NCBI GenBank assembly: GCA_036556805.1
Contig: DATBIS010000031.1
Location: forward strand, 1-16,710
DNA from: DATBIS01 sp036556805
Lineage (GTDB): Bacteria; Actinomycetota; UBA4738; HRBIN12
DNA: 16,710 nt
Direction of reading: 5' to 3'
In this document: positions 6,959 through 16,710 of the stretch, one piece after another
How the letters are laid out: each line of letters opens with the position of its first letter
Position numbering within the stretch: the first letter of the stretch is position 1
The notes under the pieces: generated by a model
The model's input: only the letters and a program-made list of their open reading frames with translations
Told to the model about the DNA's origin: nothing
The model's database searches: none
Program-made: the position numbers and the translations under genes

Positions 6959-7989
6959 GGCGCCAGCACCACCTTCATCGCCTCGCGCCGGTCGAACAGC
7001 TCGTAACCCCGCGGGGCGTCCTCGAGCGAGAGCCGGTGCGAGATCACCGGGAGCGGATCGATCCGCCCGGCCTCCACCTCGGACATCGCGCGCTCCCACC
7101 ACGCGTGCACCGGGCACAGGCCGGTGAACCGAAGGGTGATCGCGCGCGCCCAGAACACGCCGAGCTGCAGCTCGGTCGTCTCTGCGGCGTACAGACCCAC
7201 GATCACGACGAGGCCGCCGCGGCGAACGAGGCCGACGGCCGTCTCGAACGCCGACGGCGACCCCACGGCGTCCACGGCGACGTCGGCGCCGCGCCCCTCG
7301 GTGGCTTCCGCGAGCGCCATCTCCGGATGGCGCCCGCTCGGATCGACGGTCGCGACACCCGATCGCTCCGCGATCGCGCGTCTGGCCGGGTCCGGGTCGA
7401 TCGCGAACACCGCGGCACCCATCGCGCGGGCCGCCTGCGCGCAGAAATACCCGACCGGGCCGGCGCCGACGACGGCGATCGTGTCGCCGGGCGCGAGGGC
7501 CGCGGTGGTGGCCGCGTAATACCCCGTCGTCAGGGCATCGCCGACGAAGAGAGCGTGCTCGTCGTCGACGGCGGCGGGGATCCTCAGCAGGTTCACGTCC
7601 GCGACCGGCACACGCGCGCGCTCGGCCTGGGTTCCCGGCAGCGAGCCGAGGAAGGGGCCGCCGCCGAGCATGCGAACGTCCTCGCAGAGCGCCGACTCCC
7701 CGCGCCGGCAGAACCAGCAGGCGCCGCACGCGATGTCGAACGCGAGCACGACGCGATCTCCCGGCGCGACCTTCCGTACCGACTCCCCCACGAGCTCGAC
7801 GACGCCCACCGCCTCGTGGCCCATGACGCCGCCCGGATCGACGGGCGTCTTTCCGTGCAGGTAGTGAAGGTCGCTGCCGCAGATCGAGGCGCGCGTGATG
7901 CGAACGACGGCGTCCCCCGGATCCTCGATCACCGGCTCGGGCACGTCCGCGAGGCGAACCCGACCCTCGTCCACGACCACCGCGCGCAC
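6955..7989 (-). CDS. Zinc-dependent alcohol dehydrogenase (medium-chain family)
   Basis: The 344-residue enzyme is a medium-chain dehydrogenase/reductase. Catalytic zinc ligands are Cys37 (ICGSDLH), His58-Glu59 (GHEAVG) and probably Asp151 (GDALTTGYYAA). The structural zinc site has the usual spacing CxxCxxCx7C (Cys88, Cys91, Cys94, Cys102). The nucleotide-binding motif is GAGPVG (175-180), followed by Asp198 at the end of the second strand (AIDPDPAR), which favours NAD over NADP. GDALTTGYYAA resembles the glutathione-independent formaldehyde dehydrogenase and threonine/sorbitol dehydrogenase branches. The substrate cannot be read. I chose the GTG at 7989 because the family N-terminus (VRAVVVDEG) begins there. 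It lies five nt after the SCP2 stop without a clear ribosome binding site, so coupling is likely. Flanking lipid-carrier genes suggest a hydrophobic alcohol. Confidence 0.92.
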   Translation of the reverse strand: MRAVVVDEGRVRLADVPEPVIEDPGDAVVRITRASICGSDLHYLHGKTPVDPGGVMGHEAVGVVELVGESVRKVAPGDRVVLAFDIACGACWFCRRGESALCEDVRMLGGGPFLGSLPGTQAERARVPVADVNLLRIPAAVDDEHALFVGDALTTGYYAATTAALAPGDTIAVVGAGPVGYFCAQAARAMGAAVFAIDPDPARRAIAERSGVATVDPSGRHPEMALAEATEGRGADVAVDAVGSPSAFETAVGLVRRGGLVVIVGLYAAETTELQLGVFWARAITLRFTGLCPVHAWWERAMSEVEAGRIDPLPVISHRLSLEDAPRGYELFDRREAMKVVLAP

Positions 7990-7994
7990 GGCGG

Positions 7995-8420
7995 TTAGGC
8001 GGGGACCTCGTCCGGGAACTCGGTCTCGACGGTGCCGGTGAGGCGGACGAGCTCGTTCGCGGCCCGGACGTACCGCACGATCGTCGGCAGGTCGCCCTGC
8101 ACGCGCAGCTTGCCCTGCATCATGCCCTTCACGGGATCGAGGTCGCCGAGCAGCACGTCCTTCCACCGCGAGTAGGGCGCGCGGATCACGTATCGTGCGG
8201 CGGCGCCGTCCTCCGGTCCCACGACGCCACCCGATCGGCACGCGCCGTGCCAGAGGTCCAGGAAGCCCCACACGTCTTCGGGCATCCGCTTGTCGGGCTC
8301 GGCCTCGATCACGAACGCGATCTCCCCCTCCCAGGTCGCGGCGGCCTCGCGGTACTCGTCCGACTCGTTGATGGCGCGCGCGAACTCCTTGAACCACGGG
8401 TCCGTCGGGAACCGCGCCAT
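7995..8420 (-). CDS. SCP2 sterol/lipid-carrier domain protein
   Basis: The 141-residue soluble protein has no signal peptide. An N-terminal helix (FKEFARAINESDEYREAA) is followed by a strand region (GEIAFVIEAEP), an amphipathic helix (DVWGFLDLWHGAC), a strand (AARYVIRAPYSRWKDVL) and the typical SCP2 segment DPVKGMMQGKLRVQGDL (94-110) with the final helix. The GKLRVQGD stretch is the most diagnostic part. Bacterial SCP2 proteins bind fatty acids, acyl-CoAs or sterols and often sit beside lipid-modifying enzymes, here a zinc dehydrogenase five nt downstream. The start is well fixed by a near-perfect Shine-Dalgarno sequence (GGAGGTGA, 8424-8431). The gene follows a 49-nt gap after the CPBP gene and probably opens a new translational block. 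Confidence 0.82.
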   Translation of the reverse strand: MARFPTDPWFKEFARAINESDEYREAAATWEGEIAFVIEAEPDKRMPEDVWGFLDLWHGACRSGGVVGPEDGAAARYVIRAPYSRWKDVLLGDLDPVKGMMQGKLRVQGDLPTIVRYVRAANELVRLTGTVETEFPDEVPA

Positions 8421-8423
8421 GAG

Positions 8424-8431
8424 TCACCTCC
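8424..8431 (-). promoter_or_regulatory. Strong Shine-Dalgarno site of the SCP2 gene
   Basis: GGAGGTGA, an almost full anti-16S match, lies three nt before the ATG at 8420 (six nt from the GGAGG core). It is the strongest ribosome binding site in the window and contrasts with the coupled, site-poor genes that follow. Confidence 0.8.
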
Positions 8432-8469
8432 GCCTGGAGTAAATCACAGGAGCCGCAGCGCCCCGAGCC

Positions 8470-9261
8470 TCAGATCAGGTGGAACACGACGAGCACGGTG
8501 ACGAGGTTGAACACGGCATGCGCCGCGACGTTTGCGACGAGGGTCCCCCGCCACTCGTACACGGCCGCGAGGCCGAGGCCGAAGAGGCCGATCGACACCT
8601 GGAGGAGCACGACGTCGGCGACCGCGCCGGCGCCCGTGTGCAGGAGGCCGAAGAACACGGCCGACCCGATCGCGCCGAGCACGAACCCGTACCGATCCCG
8701 GATGGCGCGAAAGAGCAGACCCCGAAACAGGAGCTCCTCGGTGACCGGCGCGATCACGACGGCGGCTACGACGAACGCCACAGCTCCCCATCCGTGGATG
8801 TCGTTGCCGATCTGGTCGGCCGGCTCCACCACATGGCCGGTCGCGGACCTGAAGAGCGGTTGCACGACGTTCGTGACGATGATGCTGAGCGCGAAGAGCA
8901 GCCCGAGCCCGGAGAGCACGCCGATCGCGGCCTCGCGCGCGACCCCCGCAAGCTTGGGCAGACCGACGACGCGAAGCCATCCGGGATGCCGGGCACGCAT
9001 CCACAGCACGAGCACGACGAGCGTCACGAGCTCCGCCACGCCCGTCGCGAGGAAGTCGACCGAGCCGGAGGCCACACCCGGGTTCGGCTTCTCCCCGAAC
9101 GCGGCGTAGACGAGCGCCGCGGGGATGCTTCCGAGCAGGAACGCACCGATCCCGAGGCCCACGATCTCGTACCACTTCCACGTCGCGCGAGGGCGGTCGG
9201 GCGCGGGGGGCGGCAGGGACCGCGCCGGCACGAGGTCGGGGCGGGGAGGGATCGCGTGCAT
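8470..9261 (-). CDS. CPBP-family intramembrane metalloprotease
   Basis: The 263-residue membrane protein has the three CPBP (CAAX protease/bacteriocin-processing, Abi) motifs: EELLFRG (175-181, EExxxR), FGLLH (204-208, FxxxH) and HAVFN (248-252, HxxxN). These supply the glutamate and histidine residues of the active site. Several membrane segments run from about 31 to 262, after a Pro-rich cytoplasmic N-terminus. Bacterial members are linked to bacteriocin immunity or membrane-protein cleavage, but most have no known substrate. The ATG overlaps the stop of the 571-residue membrane protein by one nt (TGATG), so the two are translationally coupled. No prenyl-transferase or bacteriocin gene is nearby. 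The family call is firm and the biological role is open. Confidence 0.9.
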   Translation of the reverse strand: MHAIPPRPDLVPARSLPPPAPDRPRATWKWYEIVGLGIGAFLLGSIPAALVYAAFGEKPNPGVASGSVDFLATGVAELVTLVVLVLWMRARHPGWLRVVGLPKLAGVAREAAIGVLSGLGLLFALSIIVTNVVQPLFRSATGHVVEPADQIGNDIHGWGAVAFVVAAVVIAPVTEELLFRGLLFRAIRDRYGFVLGAIGSAVFFGLLHTGAGAVADVVLLQVSIGLFGLGLAAVYEWRGTLVANVAAHAVFNLVTVLVVFHLI

Positions 9262-10976
9262 CACGCCATCATCCCGGGCGGATCGAGCAGCGACACGTAC
9301 AGGATGCCGGCGAGGCCGCTGCCGAACCCGAGTCCGAGCGCGGCCGCGCCGGAGTCGTTCACGACGTACGCGACGACGCTCGCCGCGAGGATCGTGAGGA
9401 GGGCGTCGCGCCAGGCGGGCCGGCGCTCGAACGTCGGACGCAGCGCCGGGGGCGGCCGGAGGACCGCGAGCAGGCAGAGCGGCACGCCGACGACGGGGAT
9501 CAGCGCGAACGGGTTCCGCGCGATGAGGTCGAACCCCACCTGAAGGCGGTGCACGAACGAGTCGAGGATCCCGCCGGACTCGCCTTCGACGAACCGCGTG
9601 ATATGCGTAGGGGAAGAGGCCAGGAATCGGTGCGCCGCAAGGACGACGGCCGTACCGGCAGCGACCATGCCGGCGGTCCACACGACCGCGCGTGCACCGA
9701 GCCGGCCGGTTGACCGGACGCCGTACCAGAGCCCGGCCGCCGCGAAGATCGTCACGGAGCCGCCCAGGTTCGAACCCGTCCACGGGAGACCGGCGAACAG
9801 GCCGGCCGCCACCACGAGGGCCGTCCCGACAACCGGGCGATCGACGACCGCCGCAGCGTAGACCGCTGCGCCCATCACGAGCCCGACGTACGCGTTCGGC
9901 AAGCCGAAGAACCGCCCGCCGTCCAGCTGCGAGCCGCCCAGGAACGGCGTGAGCGCCGCCGTCCAGCCGAGGGCCGACTCAACGACGAACATCGCGAGCA
10001 CGGCAGCGCCCGCCGCGGCGGCGGCCGTAACGGGACCTCGCGCGCGTTCGACCGGCACGAATGCGAGCGTGCCGGCGATCGTGGCCGCGACCACGAACGG
10101 CACCACCGTCGCGTACGACAAGCTCGGGAGGTGTCCCGCCAGGAGCAGGGCGGTCGCGAACGGGATCACGCTGAAGGCCACCCAGGCCGCGATCGACCGG
10201 ACGCGCCCGTGGGTCCTCGACCGGAGCGTGAGGATGCCGAACAGTCCGATCGCGACGAAGTAGATCCCGGCCGCGGCCTGGAGGGGTACGGTCATCCGCC
10301 GGTTTGCGAGGTAACGCTCGTGGAGCTCGAACGGGGCCGGCGCGGTTGTGAAGCTGATGATCGGCCGATCGCCGTGCTCCTTGTTCGCATCGAACGCGAA
10401 CTCGATCGTCGGGAGCACGTCGGCGGAGACCACGACGCCGTCGCGGCGCGTCGAGGGGGAGGTGAGCGCGCTGAGTTGGTCGGCTGCTGGCGGCGGGCCG
10501 GTCGCCGCGTCGACGAGCGTCGTCACCGGCCCCTCCGCCATGACGAACCCAAGGAGGTCGTCCTTCCGACTCCGCATGGCCCCGGAGGGCGAGGACGTCG
10601 CCGCGATCACCAGCGCGCGCTGCTCCTTCGGGATCATCGCAAGGACGCTGGAGATCGCGTCGCCTGCGGCCCCGAGAGACGCTTCTCGGCCGGATCCGTC
10701 GGGAACCTCGCCGAGGAGGTACACGTTCATCGGAAGGTCGCCGGCCCCCGAAAGCGCACCCCGCAACGGCGTCCTTGCGGACAGGAGCGCGGCCCCGCCC
10801 TCGCCGGCGAGCCCACGGACCTCGGGGATCGACAGCAACTCCTCGAACGACGCCCCGTCGAGCAGGAAGACGACCGCGGTCTGATCCACGATCGGCTTGG
10901 TCAACCCTTCTGCAGGGAGGGTCGCGATGCCGACGAGCACGAGAGTCGCGAGGACGCCGGCGGCGCGCCGCGTCAC
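9261..10976 (-). CDS. Multi-pass membrane protein with degenerate alkaline-phosphatase-like domain
   Basis: The 571-residue protein starts with a signal-anchor-like segment (6-22). An extracytoplasmic domain of about 200 residues follows, and then some eight to ten membrane segments (229-571). The soluble part has traces of the alkaline phosphatase superfamily: VVFLLDGASFEEL (35-47) looks like the first metal-ligand strand and VVVSADVLPTIEF (181-193) like the conserved TxDxxPTI segment. Where active members have a DHG metal site, this one reads ATSSPSG (126-132), so it is probably not catalytic. The membrane part has GGRFFGLPNAYVG (353-365), GSNLGGS (401-407) and VVNDSG (538-543). I have the impression that similar uncharacterised proteins occur in Gram-positive bacteria, but could not check. 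The GTG start overlaps the murA stop by four nt (GTGA), fixing the start and suggesting an envelope role. Function is unknown. Confidence 0.75.
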   Translation of the reverse strand: MTRRAAGVLATLVLVGIATLPAEGLTKPIVDQTAVVFLLDGASFEELLSIPEVRGLAGEGGAALLSARTPLRGALSGAGDLPMNVYLLGEVPDGSGREASLGAAGDAISSVLAMIPKEQRALVIAATSSPSGAMRSRKDDLLGFVMAEGPVTTLVDAATGPPPAADQLSALTSPSTRRDGVVVSADVLPTIEFAFDANKEHGDRPIISFTTAPAPFELHERYLANRRMTVPLQAAAGIYFVAIGLFGILTLRSRTHGRVRSIAAWVAFSVIPFATALLLAGHLPSLSYATVVPFVVAATIAGTLAFVPVERARGPVTAAAAAGAAVLAMFVVESALGWTAALTPFLGGSQLDGGRFFGLPNAYVGLVMGAAVYAAAVVDRPVVGTALVVAAGLFAGLPWTGSNLGGSVTIFAAAGLWYGVRSTGRLGARAVVWTAGMVAAGTAVVLAAHRFLASSPTHITRFVEGESGGILDSFVHRLQVGFDLIARNPFALIPVVGVPLCLLAVLRPPPALRPTFERRPAWRDALLTILAASVVAYVVNDSGAAALGLGFGSGLAGILYVSLLDPPGMMA

Positions 10977-12244
10977 GGCGCCGCCGGCGAGAGCTCCCGC
11001 TCCCTTTGGACCTCGGCGCCGAGCGACGCGAGCTTCTCTTCGAAGTCCTCGTACCCGCGGTCGACGTGGCTCATGTCGGTGACCTCGGTGACGCCCTCGG
11101 CCGCGAGCCCCGCGAGCACCATCGCCGCGCCCGCGCGGATGTCGAGCGCGCGCACGGACGCGGCGGAGAGCCGGGGCACCCCACGGATGACGGCATGGTG
11201 TCCCTCCGTGCGAATGTCGGCGCCCATGCGGACGAGCTCGCCCACATACAGGAACCGTCCCTCGAACACGTTCTCCGTCACGATCGACGTGCCCTCGGCG
11301 ATCGCCAGCATCGCGAGCAGGATCGGCTGGAAGTCCGTGGCGATGCCCGGGTAGGGCAGCGCCACGAAGTCGACCGCGCGCGTGCGCGCGGGGCCGCGCA
11401 CGCGGAGCCCTCCTTCGGCCACCGAGACCTCCGCGCCGGCGTCGGTGAGCTTTGCGAGAAAGAGCTCCATATGCTCGGGTCGCGCGTTCTCGATCGTGAC
11501 GTCGCCCTCGGTCATCGCGGCCGCCGCCGCCCAGGTGCCCGCCTCGATGCGGTCCGGCACCGACGTGTGCTCGGCCGGTGCGAACGCCCGCACGCCCTCG
11601 ACGTGGATCGTGCTCGACCCGGCACCCTCGATGCGAGCGCCCATCGAGACGAGGAAGCTCGCGACGTCGGCGACCTCCGGCTCGCGCGCCGCGTTGTCGA
11701 TCACGGTGGTCCCGCTCGCGCTCACCGCCGCGAACAGCAGATTCTCCGTCGCCGTCACGCTCGGGTAGTCGAGCGTGATCATCGCGCCGTGCAGGTCGTC
11801 GGCCTCGGCCACCAGGAACCCGTGCTCGGCGTGGATGACCGCACCCATCCGCTCCAGCCCTCGCACGTGCAGGTCGACCGGGCGGGCGCCGATCTCGTCG
11901 CCGCCGGGCAGCGAGACCCGGGCACGCCCGCATCGGGCGAGCAGGGGGCCGAGCACGACGATCGACGCGCGCATCTGGCGAACGAGCTCGTCGGGCGCCT
12001 CGACCTCGTGGACCTCCGTGGCGTCGAGCTCGGCCACGCCGTCACGCAGCCGCACCCGCATGCCGAAGTGCTCGAGCATGTCGGCCATCACCGCGGCGTC
12101 CCGGATCCGGGGGACGTTGCGCACCACGCTCTTCCCGGGAGCGAGCAGGGATGCCGCCATGAGCTTCAACGCGGAGTTCTTCGCGCCCGCAACCCGCACG
12201 GAACCCTCGAGGCGCGCGCCACCGGACACCAGCAACCGATCCAT
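10973..12244 (-). CDS. murA: UDP-N-acetylglucosamine 1-carboxyvinyltransferase, Asp-type MurA
   Basis: MurA transfers enolpyruvate from PEP to UDP-GlcNAc, the first committed step of peptidoglycan synthesis in the cytoplasm. The 423-residue protein has the normal length and landmarks: GAKNSALK (20-27, Lys22), SLPGGDEIGARPVDLH (111-126), YPGIATDFQP (298-307, general base Asp304) and TENVFEGRF (323-331). Residue 116, which corresponds to the fosfomycin-reactive Cys115 of E. coli, is Asp (codon GAC at 11897-11899). This variant is known from Mycobacterium tuberculosis and Chlamydia and makes the enzyme insensitive to fosfomycin. I chose the ATG at 12244 because MurA proteins begin at the MDRLLVSGG equivalent. 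An in-frame ATG at 12292 would add a non-homologous extension. It follows atpC by 78 nt and overlaps the next gene. Confidence 0.97.
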   Translation of the reverse strand: MDRLLVSGGARLEGSVRVAGAKNSALKLMAASLLAPGKSVVRNVPRIRDAAVMADMLEHFGMRVRLRDGVAELDATEVHEVEAPDELVRQMRASIVVLGPLLARCGRARVSLPGGDEIGARPVDLHVRGLERMGAVIHAEHGFLVAEADDLHGAMITLDYPSVTATENLLFAAVSASGTTVIDNAAREPEVADVASFLVSMGARIEGAGSSTIHVEGVRAFAPAEHTSVPDRIEAGTWAAAAAMTEGDVTIENARPEHMELFLAKLTDAGAEVSVAEGGLRVRGPARTRAVDFVALPYPGIATDFQPILLAMLAIAEGTSIVTENVFEGRFLYVGELVRMGADIRTEGHHAVIRGVPRLSAASVRALDIRAGAAMVLAGLAAEGVTEVTDMSHVDRGYEDFEEKLASLGAEVQRERELSPAAP

Positions 12245-12252
12245 GGCCCTCG

Positions 12253-12258
12253 ATTCTA
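12253..12258 (-). promoter_or_regulatory. Candidate -10 box for a leaderless murA transcript
   Basis: TAGAAT on the minus strand fits the actinobacterial TANNNT -10 element and lies eight nt before the murA ATG. Transcription would then start at or within a base or two of the A of the start codon. No good -35 is seen 17 nt upstream. The gap 12245-12322 (78 nt) shows no real terminator, only a four-base-pair stem (CCCG/CGGG) without a U-tract, so read-through from the ATP synthase genes is also likely. Confidence 0.4.
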
Positions 12259-12322
12259 GGCGGAACACCCCTTCGACCTGCGGAGATGCCATGGAGTTCC
12301 CGTCGCGGCGGGTCTCCTGGGT

Positions 12323-12727
12323 TCAGCCCGCGATCGACAGGCGGGCGCTCGCGCGCTGCAGCTCGGCGGTCGCGGCCTCGACTTCCGCCTCGGCTTCTCC
12401 CGCGTCGCGAAGTCGCGCCTCGGCCTGTTCCTTGCGCGCTCGGGCGGCCGTCGCATCGATCTCCGACGCCATCTCCCCCGACGTCGCGAGCACGTCGGCG
12501 CGGGTGATGCCCTCCTCGGTGGACACGTGCAGGAAGCCCCCGTCGACCACCGCCATCTGGGGTTCGCCGGCGAAGATCCGCAGCGGTCCGATCGCGAGCC
12601 GGATCAGGAGCGGGGCGTGACCCCCGAGGATCCCGACCTCGCCGTCCACGCCGCGCGCGACGATCATCTCGGCCTCCCCCGACCAGACCTCGCGCTCCGG
12701 CGTGACGACGTGAACCTCCACGGGCAC
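12323..12727 (-). CDS. atpC: ATP synthase F1 epsilon subunit
   Basis: The 134-residue subunit has the N-terminal beta-sandwich with GEVGILGGHAPLL (29-41) and VDGGFLHV (61-68), and a C-terminal helical hairpin (about 88-132) rich in Ala, Glu and Arg. Epsilon links gamma to the c-ring and its C-terminal helices can inhibit ATP hydrolysis. The length is close to the usual 120-140 residues. The start is a GTG at 12727, three nt after the atpD stop. A GGAGG (12739-12743) sits inside the last atpD codons, 11 nt upstream, a slightly long spacing. It is the last gene of the ATP synthase cluster in this window. Confidence 0.96.
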   Translation of the reverse strand: MPVEVHVVTPEREVWSGEAEMIVARGVDGEVGILGGHAPLLIRLAIGPLRIFAGEPQMAVVDGGFLHVSTEEGITRADVLATSGEMASEIDATAARARKEQAEARLRDAGEAEAEVEAATAELQRASARLSIAG

Positions 12728-12730
12728 GGG

Positions 12731-14158
<1,428 letters not shown>

Positions 14159-14160
14159 GT

Positions 14161-15054
14161 CTATCCCTCCGATGACGCGGCCAGGGCTTCCGCCCCGCCC
14201 ACGATCTCGCTGATCTCGGTGGTGATCTCGTCCTGGCGGGCTCGGTTCGCCTGCCTCGTGAGGATCTTGATGAGGTCCTCCGCGTTGTCGGTCGCGGCCT
14301 TCATCGCGCGCCGGCGAGCCGCGTTCTCCGACGCCGCCGACTCGAGCAGCGCCGCGTACACCTTGGTGACCACGTACTGCGGCAACAGGTGGTCGAGGAT
14401 CTCCGCCGGCTCGGGCTCGAAGAGGTACTCGGCGTGCACGGCCCTCGGCCCGGTGCCCGAGATTTCCTCGGCGGCGATCGGCAGGAACCGCTGCTTCGTC
14501 GCGCGCAACGTGAACGCCGACCGGAAGTCGGTGTACGCACAGTGGAGCTCGTCGATCTCGGCCTCGGCGAAGTCCGAGATGAGCGCGCGCCCGATCTCCT
14601 CGGCCTTCTCGTAGGGCGGCACCTCGCTGAAGCCCTGCCACGTCGCGCGCGCGGGGACCCCGCGGAAGCGGAAGTAGCCCACGCCCTTCTTGCCGCACAC
14701 GTATACGACCGGCTCGACCCCGCGCGAGCGCACCGACGCAAGCAGCTCCTCCGCCACCTTGAGGACGTTCGCGTTGTACGAGCCCGCGAGCCCTCGATCC
14801 GAGGTCATGATCAGCACCCCGGCCCGCGAGGCCGCGTCGCGCTCCTCGAGCAGCGGGTGCGCCACGGCACCCGTCTGGCGCGCGATGTCCTCCATCGCGC
14901 GGGTGAGCTGCACGGCGTACGGGCGCGAGGCCTCGACGCGCTGCTGGGCGCGCACGATGCGCGAGGACGCGATGAGCTCCATCGCGCGCGTGATCTTCTT
15001 CGTCGACTGGACCGAGCGGATCCGGCGACGGACGACGCGGAGCTTCGCGCCCAT
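14161..15054 (-). CDS. atpG: ATP synthase F1 gamma subunit
   Basis: The 297-residue subunit forms the rotating central stalk. The N-terminal helix (MGAKLRVVRRRIRSVQSTKK, 1-20) and ITRAMELIASSRI (21-33) are typical, as are SDRGLAGSYN (85-94) in the Rossmann-like head and the C-terminal helix (about 245-290, with RRRAMKAATDNA). Length is normal. The ATG directly abuts the atpA stop (TAGATG, zero spacing) with only a weak GGCGAG upstream, so translation is probably coupled to atpA. Confidence 0.97.
   Translation of the reverse strand: MGAKLRVVRRRIRSVQSTKKITRAMELIASSRIVRAQQRVEASRPYAVQLTRAMEDIARQTGAVAHPLLEERDAASRAGVLIMTSDRGLAGSYNANVLKVAEELLASVRSRGVEPVVYVCGKKGVGYFRFRGVPARATWQGFSEVPPYEKAEEIGRALISDFAEAEIDELHCAYTDFRSAFTLRATKQRFLPIAAEEISGTGPRAVHAEYLFEPEPAEILDHLLPQYVVTKVYAALLESAASENAARRRAMKAATDNAEDLIKILTRQANRARQDEITTEISEIVGGAEALAASSEG
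14164..14170 (-). promoter_or_regulatory. Ribosome binding site that fixes the atpD start
   Basis: GGAGGGA is embedded in the last codons of atpG, five nt before the atpD ATG at 14158. It decides between this start and the longer open frame upstream. Confidence 0.75.

Positions 15055-16710
<1,656 letters not shown>

Noticed and set aside
8421..8469. Promoter or terminator between the CPBP and SCP2 genes
   Set aside because: TTTACT is a poor -10 candidate with no partner -35, and the GC-rich stretch next to it does not fold into an inverted repeat. Only the ribosome binding site is convincing.
12245..12292. murA starting at the in-frame ATG at 12292
   Set aside because: It would add 16 residues not seen at MurA N-termini, and the nearest Shine-Dalgarno-like run is too far away. 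The ATG at 12244 matches the family start.
12245..12322. Intrinsic terminator between atpC and murA
   Set aside because: Only a four-base-pair stem is present and no run of T follows on the transcribed strand.
14159..14698. A longer atpD frame beginning near 14698
   Set aside because: The extra 180 residues are the shifted-frame shadow of atpG. A good ribosome binding site and the family N-terminus fix the start at 14158.

Overview
The window is high-GC, gene-dense bacterial DNA in which all 16 recognisable protein genes lie on the minus strand, so transcription runs from high to low coordinates. Nothing convincing lies on the plus strand. A canonical F1 ATP synthase cluster with an alpha subunit carrying a C-terminal extension, a MurA with Asp in place of the usual catalytic Cys, frequent GTG starts, an adenosylcobalamin acyl-CoA mutase with its MeaB chaperone, and SCP2-type lipid-binding proteins together suggest an actinobacterial (Actinomycetota) genome, probably not a well-studied genus. 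This is an inference; another high-GC phylum is not excluded.

Layout in the direction of transcription. (1) 16710-12323: atpA, atpG, atpD, atpC, the catalytic F1 part of ATP synthase, with 0-3 nt between genes. atpA begins exactly at the window edge. (2) 12244-8470: murA, then a 571-residue multi-pass protein with a degenerate alkaline-phosphatase-like head, then a CPBP intramembrane protease. The three genes are coupled by overlapping stop/start codons, suggesting an envelope unit. (3) 8420-5925: an SCP2 sterol/lipid-carrier protein, a zinc alcohol dehydrogenase, a second small SCP2-like protein and a single-pass membrane protein. (4) 5928-2092: a PrsW-type intramembrane metalloprotease (its start overlaps the single-pass gene), the GTPase MeaB, and a B12-dependent acyl-CoA mutase large subunit. 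(5) 1969-1: after the longest gap (122 nt, with a good promoter), a flavin-dependent halogenase-family protein and the N-terminal 205 residues of a CPA-type cation/proton antiporter cut by the window start.

The points most worth attention are these. The mutase would normally be called methylmalonyl-CoA mutase, but its two specificity positions are Phe61 and Gln179, the pair of isobutyryl-CoA mutase. The flavoprotein next to it has all three sequence hallmarks of flavin-dependent halogenases, yet no biosynthetic cluster is visible. The single-pass protein overlapping the PrsW gene is a natural candidate substrate for that protease. Two lipid-carrier proteins bracket a zinc dehydrogenase in one tightly packed operon.

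No rRNA, tRNA, CRISPR array, mobile element or long repeat was seen. There is no gene-free stretch longer than 122 nt, and no convincing intrinsic terminator. All family assignments come from reading motifs by eye, without database searches.
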